From Erythrobacter sp. CCH5-A1 (GTDB taxonomy: Bacteria; Pseudomonadota; Alphaproteobacteria; Sphingomonadales; Sphingomonadaceae), in contig NZ_LSKQ01000241.1 of assembly GCF_001557115.1 (NCBI RefSeq), forward strand, positions 1-36,250: a DNA stretch of 36,250 nucleotides, given 5' to 3'. This document shows, piece after piece, positions 16,286 to 22,730 of the stretch. The first letter of the stretch is position 1. Each line of letters begins with the position of its first letter. The notes beneath the pieces were generated by a model. The model did not search any database. It worked only from the letters and a program-made list of their open reading frames with translations, and was not told where the DNA came from. The position numbers and the translations under genes are program-made.

Positions 16286-17421
16286 GGAACGCGCTCCAGC
16301 AGCCGTGCGACGATGGTGAGTTCCTGCGCCAGCCGCGCCTCGTCCAGCGCGCCGCCCGAGATCGCGAGGAAGCGCGGGCCGGTTCCCGCGGGGAGGCGCA
16401 GCAGGTGGCTGGCACCGTAGCGGGCGAGCAGCTCGCGCGCGGCGCCGGTCAGCGTCTCGCTCGCCGGATCGCGCGCCGCGGTCAGGACCGGGCGATCGGC
16501 AAGCGCGGCGAGCACGTCGCCGGGCAGGTCGGCGAGCGCCTCGGCGGTCACCGGCACGCCGTTGGCGAGCAGCGGGTGGCTGGCAAGGATCGCGGCCTCA
16601 TCGGGCGCGGCGCGGGCGACGGCGAGCAGCACCCCCTCGCCGCGGCCCGAGCCGCCGGCGAAGCGCTCGGCGAGCATGACCAGCCCGGCCGCCGCGCCAG
16701 CGGTGGCGGCGAGCGACCAGATGAGCGCCGGAGGCACGCCTGCAATCCGGGCCGCGAGCGCGGCAAGCCCCGCCGCCCCCGTCACCAGCGCCAAGTCGCC
16801 CAGCAGCCGCAGGGGCCTGCTCGCGCTGCCCGCAAGGCGCGAGCAGGCGAGCACGAAGACCAGCGCCGCAAACGGCCCGCCGCGGAACGGCAGGTCGGGG
16901 AAGGCCCAGGCAAAATCGGTCGCCAGCAGCGGCAGCGCCAGCGCGAAGGCCAGCGCGAGCATGTCCGCCGCGCGCCGCTCGGCGAGAGACACCGTGGCGC
17001 GCTGGGCGAGGATGTGCGCGAGGATCGCAACCACCACCGCGGCCTGAAACAGCGCGAGGGCGATCAGCGCGGGGCCGGTCCACACCAGCCCGAAGGTCAC
17101 CGCCAGAAGCGAGAAGGCCCCCGCCCCGCCCAACGCCAGCAGCTTGAGCGGTCGAGACGCATGGCGGCGCACCAGCTCCTCGGCAAGGCGCAGCGTGACG
17201 AGCGGTAGCCACGCGGCCACCACCATGGTCAGCGCGACCACGACCGGGGACGGCAGTGCCACTCCGACCAGCCGAAAGCCCAGCAGCAGCGCGATCAGCG
17301 TGACGAGGCGCGCCAGATGCCCCGCCACCCCGCCCCTGCGCGCAGGCTCGGCCACGCCCCAGCGCGCCACCAGCGCGGCGAGCAGCCCGATCGCGGTGAG
17401 GAGCGCGCCGATCGCGGTCAT
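16282..17421 (-). CDS. Multi-pass membrane protein of the E1-like cluster
   Basis: A 379-aa protein I do not recognise. Residues 1-235 are rich in hydrophobic helices (about eight: near 3-20, 36-55, 60-78, 93-110, 112-135, 150-168, 178-192, 205-235). The last 130 residues are soluble and end in GTGPRFLAISGGALDEARLAQELTIVARLLERV, which looks like the final strand-helix of a GAF-type sensory domain, so it may sense a ligand at the inner membrane. Very Ala/Leu-rich. Its start overlaps the E1-like gene's stop and its stop overlaps the acyltransferase start, both ATGA, placing it firmly in one functional unit. Confidence 0.75.
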   Translation of the reverse strand: MTAIGALLTAIGLLAALVARWGVAEPARRGGVAGHLARLVTLIALLLGFRLVGVALPSPVVVALTMVVAAWLPLVTLRLAEELVRRHASRPLKLLALGGAGAFSLLAVTFGLVWTGPALIALALFQAAVVVAILAHILAQRATVSLAERRAADMLALAFALALPLLATDFAWAFPDLPFRGGPFAALVFVLACSRLAGSASRPLRLLGDLALVTGAAGLAALAARIAGVPPALIWSLAATAGAAAGLVMLAERFAGGSGRGEGVLLAVARAAPDEAAILASHPLLANGVPVTAEALADLPGDVLAALADRPVLTAARDPASETLTGAARELLARYGASHLLRLPAGTGPRFLAISGGALDEARLAQELTIVARLLERVP

Positions 17422-18293
17422 TCGGCAAGCATCCGCGCCATGAACCGCCGCACCAGCGCACGCTTGGCGAAGGCCAGCGGCGCGGCCAGCGGGCGTTCGG
17501 TCCGCTGCGCGTGGGGGTTGAAGAAATAGCCGCGATAATCGGTGCCGCCGGGGCGCTTCAGGATCACCCGGATCGCTTCCTCGGCCATCAGCGTGCCCGC
17601 CATCGTCACCATGGTGGAGAAGCTGAAGCGCGAACGCTTGCCCGCGGCGACCTCGCCCGCCACGTCCAGATCGACATATTTGTGGCTAGAGGAATGGACG
17701 AGGACATACTCGATCTCCTTCATCAGGCATTCCACCCCCATCTCTTTGGTGATGGACTGCCACGGCACGCCGATGGTGGGGTAGCCGAGCCGCTCCTCGA
17801 TCCGCGGATCGCCGGGGCGCACGACTGTGACCGATGGCAGGGGCGAGGCGTAGGCATCGATCAGCGTCTTCCCGTGCGAACGGCACTGGCGGTAATATTC
17901 GGCGCCCGCGGCGGCATCGTCGGTCCCGTTGATCGCGACATCGGCGCGCGGCAGGATCTCGGGCAGGCGCTCGGTCCATTCGCGGCCCAGAACCTCGATC
18001 TCGATCTCGGGATTGATCTCGCGCGCCAGCCGCGCAGCGGCCTCGGCCTTGTGCTGGCCTATGGTATCGGCGCGGGCGAAGAGCTGGCGGTTGAGGTTGG
18101 AGACCTCGAAGCCGTCGAGATCGGCGATGATGAAGCGCCCGATCCCTGCGCGCAGCAGCGCCATGAATGCCGCGCCCCCCATTCCGCCGACGCCGGGAAT
18201 GACAACGCAGGCCTCGCGCAGGCGCTGCTGCTCCGCCTCGGTCACGAAACCGCGGTTGCGGGTGGTCATCTCGTCATAGGAGAAGGCGGTCAT
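17418..18293 (-). CDS. E1-like (ThiF/MoeB-fold) adenylyltransferase
   Basis: A 291-aa Rossmann-type ATP-dependent adenylyltransferase. Nucleotide loop GVGGMGG (34-40), Asp58 and Asp60 in FIIADLDGFEVSNLNRQ, Arg69, Lys82 and the NGTDD segment (122-126) reproduce the adenylation site of MoeB/ThiF/E1. The CxxC zinc pairs of MoeB/ThiF are absent; Cys189 in GVECLMKE is a candidate thioester cysteine. The C-terminal 50 residues (HAQRTERPLAAPLAFAKRALVRRF) are basic and extra to the core. No thiS, moaD or ubiquitin-like gene is nearby, so its target is open. I start at 18293, where ATG overlaps the preceding stop; the frame extends upstream into non-conserved sequence. Confidence 0.88.
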   Translation of the reverse strand: MTAFSYDEMTTRNRGFVTEAEQQRLREACVVIPGVGGMGGAAFMALLRAGIGRFIIADLDGFEVSNLNRQLFARADTIGQHKAEAAARLAREINPEIEIEVLGREWTERLPEILPRADVAINGTDDAAAGAEYYRQCRSHGKTLIDAYASPLPSVTVVRPGDPRIEERLGYPTIGVPWQSITKEMGVECLMKEIEYVLVHSSSHKYVDLDVAGEVAAGKRSRFSFSTMVTMAGTLMAEEAIRVILKRPGGTDYRGYFFNPHAQRTERPLAAPLAFAKRALVRRFMARMLAE

Positions 18294-19231
18294 GGTATTG
18301 GCCTCAGGCGGTTGTACGGGCGGGAGGGATCCAGCCACTGGATCAGCGGGGCGAGCACCGCGCCCGCGAGCACCATCGCTGCCTGCACGGCAAGCTGGGG
18401 CAAGGCGCTGCGCGGCACGCTGCGGGCAAGGAAGCGCTGCCCGGCGGCCAGATCGATCTTGCCGATCTGGAGCACATCGTCGCCGCGCGCGTAATCGAGC
18501 GCGCGCTCGCAATAGGCGTTGTATTCCTCGCGGCGGTGCTTGGCGGCGATGGCGAAGGTCTTCTTCAGATTGTCCGATCCGCCGGTATAGGCGTTGGTGA
18601 TGACCTGCCGGTCAGCATCGTAGCCCGCATCCTCCCCCACACCGAAGGCCTGGCGGTGGCGGCGCATAATCTGGTGCGCGAGGTGGCGGTGGGTGAAGCT
18701 CTGCGGCGTCGCGCTCTGCGCCGGGAATACGTCGCTGAAGGTCTCGGCCACCATGCCGACCACCGCGGGCACCTGCGTAACGCTGCTCACCCAGAGGGGC
18801 CGCATGCCCTGCCGCAGGAACAGCGCGAAGCAGGTGAGGCCGTAGAGGATCCAAGACAACCCGCCGCTGCGCTCGGCCGGATCGACCATCACCAGGCCGA
18901 GGTGAAGCACCTTGTCCTCGCTCCCGCCACGGATCACGCCGAGCTGCGGCATGGCGTTGAAGGCGACCGGGCGCGCGTCGGCACTGCGGGTCACGAGCGT
19001 GATGACGCTGCGGTTCCACGCCGCGCCGTCTTCGGCGAAGAGGCCATAGTCGAGGCTTTGCCCGCCAAGGCAGGCGCGCACGACGGTATCGCAATCCTGT
19101 TTGAGCCGCGCCAGCGCCTCGGGCGCAAGGCTGGTGCCGGGCCGCTCGACGATCCACACGCGGTATTCGCGCGAGGGTCGGAACGAAAGCGACAGGGTTT
19201 CGCCGGCAAGGGCACCAAGAAACTGAAGCAA
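18290..19231 (-). CDS. GNAT-like protein with hydrophobic C-terminus, first gene of the cluster
   Basis: A 313-aa protein without a firm family name. The segment LHLGLVMVDPAERSGGLSWILYGLTCFALFLRQG, followed by VSSVTQVPAVVGMVAETFSDVFP, looks like the acyl-CoA-binding strand-loop-helix of a GNAT acetyltransferase. A hydrophobic stretch (LAVQAAMVLAGAVLAPLIQWL) near the C-terminus suggests membrane contact. No ATG lies near the conserved N-terminus; I propose a TTG at 19231, preceded by GGGGGAGG at good spacing. It opens the five-gene unit and its stop overlaps the E1-like ATG. A GNAT at each end of an E1-like operon suggests two acylation steps or one catalytic and one inactive copy. Confidence 0.72.
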   Translation of the reverse strand: MLQFLGALAGETLSLSFRPSREYRVWIVERPGTSLAPEALARLKQDCDTVVRACLGGQSLDYGLFAEDGAAWNRSVITLVTRSADARPVAFNAMPQLGVIRGGSEDKVLHLGLVMVDPAERSGGLSWILYGLTCFALFLRQGMRPLWVSSVTQVPAVVGMVAETFSDVFPAQSATPQSFTHRHLAHQIMRRHRQAFGVGEDAGYDADRQVITNAYTGGSDNLKKTFAIAAKHRREEYNAYCERALDYARGDDVLQIGKIDLAAGQRFLARSVPRSALPQLAVQAAMVLAGAVLAPLIQWLDPSRPYNRLRPIP

Positions 19232-19533
19232 TGGTTCCCCCTCCCCCGTGCCGGAATGCCGACATGACGCGCTGCACCAACTGCTAGCCCGGACGCGGCA
19301 TAGACAGCGGCCACGCAAATCGCTTTAGGCCTGTCCGAGAAAAAGATGGTTAAGTGGGGGGCTGTTTTGCCGCAAGCGCCGATGCGAGCTTGCGGGGGAG
19401 AAGCGGCGATGGACCTGGGGCGAGGGGAATCGCCAGGGCCGCACTTCAAAAAGGGTGCCCGATGTGCTTGATGGCACGGCAGGGACAGAAGCGCGGCCCG
19501 GACAAACGGGCAACAAGGCTTGAAAACGACAGC

Positions 19534-21159
19534 ATGCTGAAGCGGATTCTCGATTACCATTCGGGTCGCGGCATCGCGTTGTGCAGGCTTGCCCTCGCGC
19601 TGGTGTTCCTGCTTGTCCTTTACGCCGACCCCGATCAGCCGGTGCGCAATTCCTCGGAAGGCTATCTCTTCCTGGGCGGCTATGCGCTGCTCTCGCTCGT
19701 GCTGCTCGCCGCGATCTGGAACGACTGGTGGCGCGATGTGACCCTGCGCCTGCCCGCCCTGCTCCTCGATTGTGCGGTGTTCCTGATTGCCATCTACCTC
19801 ACCGAGAGCAGCTCCACCGATTTCACCAGCCCGTTCCTGTCCTCCTTCATCTTCATCATCCTCACCGCCACGGTGCGATGGGGCTGGTCAGGCATGGCGA
19901 TCGTCGCCGGCATGCTCAGCCTGAGCTATTTTGCTGCGGGCGCATCGCTGGAATGGGCCGGCTTCGATGTCGAACTCTACCGCTTCGGCCGCCGCGGCAC
20001 CTACATGTTCCTGCTGTCGCTGATTCTGGTCTGGTTCGGTCTGCAGCGCCGGGTGCGCGCGGTGGCACGCCTCGACCTTGCAGACGAGAACACGGGCGAA
20101 GTGCCGGTCTCGGAAATCGCCGCCTATGCGATGCGGGCGACCGGATCGCCCTGCGCGTACCTGGGCTGGTGGAGCAACGAGGATCCGCACGTGCTGCTGT
20201 GCAGCATCGAGAGGGCCGATCCGGTCATTCTCAGCCTGCCGCCAGAAGGGCTGGCTGCACCGGCCGACACGCCCTTCGCGCTGTTCGACCGCCCGCGGCG
20301 CCGGATGCTGGTTGCCAATGCCGACGGCAGGATCAGGACCCGGCGGGAGGCCTTCGCTACCCCCCTCCCCGACCATTACGGGATTGCCGAGGGGCTGGTG
20401 ATCCCGATCGGCAGTTCGTCGGGCAAGGGGATGCTCATCCTCAGCGGCAACCGCGACATCAGCATCGACCACCTTGCCATGGCACCGGCCCTTGCGCAGG
20501 AGATTTCCGCGGCGCTCGACCGGCAGTTGCTCTCGCACGTCTCGCGCGAGGCGGCGGTGGCACACCTGCGCGCCACGCTTGCCCGCGACCTGCACGACAG
20601 TGTGGCGCAGACCCTGGCCGGGGTACGCTTCCGGATCGAGGCGCTGCGCGCCCAGGTTCGCGCGGGCGCCGATGCCGACGCCGAATTCGACGAGATGAAA
20701 GCCAGCCTCAGCAACGAGCACCGCAACCTGCGCCAGATGATCGAGCGTCTGCGCCGGACCGATCTCGAGCCTTCGATGATCCGGCTCGCGCCCCAGATGC
20801 AGAGCGTCGCGGGCGAGCTGGAGCGCAACTGGCGCGCCGAAGTGCGCGTGTCGACCATGCCCGACAATCTCACGGTACCGGTCGGCCTTGCCTACGAGAT
20901 CCAGCAGATCGCCCGCGAAGCTGTGGCCAACGGCGTGCGCCACGGAGAGGCGCGGCGCTTCGATATCGCCGTCTCGCGCAGCGCTTGGGGCATCGATCTC
21001 GACATCCGGGATGACGGGAGGGGGTTCACGGGCACGCCCGCGCCCCATCCGCGCACGCTCGACGAGAGAGCCCGTGCCAATGGTGGCTATTTGACCGTCT
21101 GCGCGAGCAACACTGGCGCGCATCTTGTGATCAACCTGCCTGATCGGAGGGATTCATGA
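19534..21159 (+). CDS. Sensor histidine kinase, NarX/HisKA_3 type
   Basis: A 541-aa membrane kinase. Residues 10-180 hold about six membrane helices, residues 190-345 a GAF-like cytoplasmic domain, then the HisKA_3 dimerisation motif TLARDLHDSVAQTLAG with phospho-accepting His354, and a HATPase_c domain with N-box (QQIAREAVANGVRHG) and G-box (IRDDGRGF). The stimulus is unknown. The start is uncertain: ATG 19534 begins a natural MLKRILDYH end just before the first helix but has no close ribosome site, while ATG 19462 (preceded by AAGGG) would add 24 basic residues. It overlaps its response regulator by ATGA, and is divergent from the E1-like cluster with about 230-300 bases between. Confidence 0.9.
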   Translation: MLKRILDYHSGRGIALCRLALALVFLLVLYADPDQPVRNSSEGYLFLGGYALLSLVLLAAIWNDWWRDVTLRLPALLLDCAVFLIAIYLTESSSTDFTSPFLSSFIFIILTATVRWGWSGMAIVAGMLSLSYFAAGASLEWAGFDVELYRFGRRGTYMFLLSLILVWFGLQRRVRAVARLDLADENTGEVPVSEIAAYAMRATGSPCAYLGWWSNEDPHVLLCSIERADPVILSLPPEGLAAPADTPFALFDRPRRRMLVANADGRIRTRREAFATPLPDHYGIAEGLVIPIGSSSGKGMLILSGNRDISIDHLAMAPALAQEISAALDRQLLSHVSREAAVAHLRATLARDLHDSVAQTLAGVRFRIEALRAQVRAGADADAEFDEMKASLSNEHRNLRQMIERLRRTDLEPSMIRLAPQMQSVAGELERNWRAEVRVSTMPDNLTVPVGLAYEIQQIAREAVANGVRHGEARRFDIAVSRSAWGIDLDIRDDGRGFTGTPAPHPRTLDERARANGGYLTVCASNTGAHLVINLPDRRDS

Positions 21160-21779
21160 TCGATGTCCTTGTAGCCGACGACCATCCCTTCCTGAGGGCC
21201 GGGCTCGAAGCGGTGCTGCGCACGGCCGGGATGGTCGTGGTGGCATCGGTGGGCGACGGCGATGCGGCGCTGGCCGCTATTCCCGAAACCGACCCCGACG
21301 TGGTCGTGCTCGATGTCGCGATGCCCGCGCGTGACGGCGTGGCGACACTTGCCGCGATGCGCGAGGGGGGTGACGAGAGGCCGGTGGTGATCCTGACCGC
21401 CAGCATCGATGACGAGAAGCTGCTCGCCGCGATCCGGCACGGCGCCAGCGGGATCGTGCTCAAGGAGGACGCCGAGGATTTCCTGATCGACTGCATCCGC
21501 AACGCCAGCGCCGGACAAAGGACGATCGATCCGCGGCTCGCCTCGCGGATCACCGACCTCGCCTCGGGCGAGAAGCCCCAACGGCGGATCGACAAGCTCG
21601 GGCGGCGCGAAAAGGAGATCGTCGAGCGGGTCGCCCGCGGCCTGCGCAACCGACAAATCGGCGAGGAACTCTCGATGAGCGAGGGATCGGTCAAGGTCTA
21701 TCTCCACACGATCTTCGAGAAGCTCGAGGTGAGGAGCCGGACCGAGCTTGCCATTCTCTATCACGAGGAGACGAGCTGA
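21156..21779 (+). CDS. Response regulator, NarL/LuxR type
   Basis: A 207-aa regulator. The receiver domain (1-120) has acidic pair Asp8/Asp9, phospho-acceptor Asp53 (VVVLDVAMP), Thr at LTAS and Lys at LKEDAE. A short linker leads to a LuxR-type helix-turn-helix (LGRREKEIVERVARGLRNRQIGEELSMSEGSVKVYLHTIFEKLEV, about 147-195). GGAGG stands just before the ATG, which overlaps the kinase stop by 4 bases, so kinase and regulator form a cognate pair. Targets may include the divergent E1-like cluster or the downstream crotonase gene; no operator was identified. Confidence 0.94.
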   Translation: MIDVLVADDHPFLRAGLEAVLRTAGMVVVASVGDGDAALAAIPETDPDVVVLDVAMPARDGVATLAAMREGGDERPVVILTASIDDEKLLAAIRHGASGIVLKEDAEDFLIDCIRNASAGQRTIDPRLASRITDLASGEKPQRRIDKLGRREKEIVERVARGLRNRQIGEELSMSEGSVKVYLHTIFEKLEVRSRTELAILYHEETS

Positions 21780-21941
21780 GCCGCGCAGGCGCAGGCGGCG
21801 GGCGGGCGGTGGTCATTCCTGCGCGGAATAGGTCTTAGCGCTCAGGGCCATCTGCCCTTCTGCCAGGGAAATGGGAATCTCTCGTGTCAGCCAGCCGAAA
21901 GGGATCTTCCCGAGGGCCGCTCATACGAAGGGAACAGTGCC

Positions 21942-22712
21942 ATGACCCGCTTTGCCGACTACCAGAACAGCTTTCCCAATGCCCGCCTCACCCGCTCGGC
22001 GAGCGGTGTGCTCGAGGTTGCGCTCCACACCGATGGCGGCAAGCTCGTTTTCAACGGACACACCCACGAGCAGTTCGTCGACCTGTTCCACGCGATCGGC
22101 GAGGACCGCGACAACCGCGTCGTGATCCTCACCGGTAGCGGCGATGCCTTCATGGACGCGATCGACCCCGAGGGCTTCGACTTCTTCTCGCCCATGGGCT
22201 ACGACAAGATCCTGCGCGAGGGGCGCAAGGTGCTGTCGAACATCCTCGACATCGAGGTGCCAATGATCGCCGCGCTCAACGGCCCGGTGCTGCTCCACAG
22301 CGAGTATGCGCTGCTCGCCGACATCATCCTCGCGACGCCCGAAACGGTGTTCCAGGACAAGCCGCATTTCGATTTCGGGATCGTGCCCGGTGACGGGGTG
22401 AACCTGCTGTGGCCCGAGGTGATCGGTTCCGTGCGCGGGCGCTATTTCATCCTCACCCGCCAGGTGCTCGATGCCCAGACGGCGAAGGATTACGGTGCGG
22501 TCAACGAGATCGTGCCCGCCGATCAGCTGCTCGCCCGCGCGCACGAGATCGCCGAGAGCCTCGCCGCGCTGCCGCCGCTGACCGGGCGCTACACCCGGAT
22601 CGCGCTTACCCAGAAGCTGCGCCGGATCATCGACGAAGGCGCGGGCTACGGCCTCGCGCTGGAAGGCATCAGCGCCGCCGACGTCGCCCGGCGGATGGCC
22701 GAGGCGCAGTGA
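21942..22712 (+). CDS. Crotonase-superfamily beta-diketone hydrolase (6-oxocamphor hydrolase-like)
   Basis: A 256-aa crotonase-fold enzyme. Beyond the general fold (VVILTGSGDAFMDAID, VPMIAALNGPV) it resembles Rhodococcus 6-oxocamphor hydrolase: His119, His142, Asp151 and Glu241 match that enzyme's His122, His145, Asp154 and Glu244, each exactly three numbers lower, within GPVLLHSEY, FQDKPHFDFGIVPGD and LALEGIS. The enzyme class cleaves a C-C bond in cyclic beta-diketones by a retro-Claisen reaction without CoA. The FDFGIVPGDG and GSVRGRYFILT blocks support this over an enoyl-CoA hydratase. GAAGGGAAC precedes the ATG. It stands alone, between a two-component system and a convergent molybdoenzyme, so its substrate is not indicated by context. 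Confidence 0.82.
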   Translation: MTRFADYQNSFPNARLTRSASGVLEVALHTDGGKLVFNGHTHEQFVDLFHAIGEDRDNRVVILTGSGDAFMDAIDPEGFDFFSPMGYDKILREGRKVLSNILDIEVPMIAALNGPVLLHSEYALLADIILATPETVFQDKPHFDFGIVPGDGVNLLWPEVIGSVRGRYFILTRQVLDAQTAKDYGAVNEIVPADQLLARAHEIAESLAALPPLTGRYTRIALTQKLRRIIDEGAGYGLALEGISAADVARRMAEAQ

Positions 22713-22730
22713 ACCGCCAGCCGGTGCGGC

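Noticed and set aside
17418..18293. E1-like gene as thiF, moeB or tcdA
   Set aside because: Zinc cysteines and the usual neighbours are missing, and it is translationally tied to unrelated genes.
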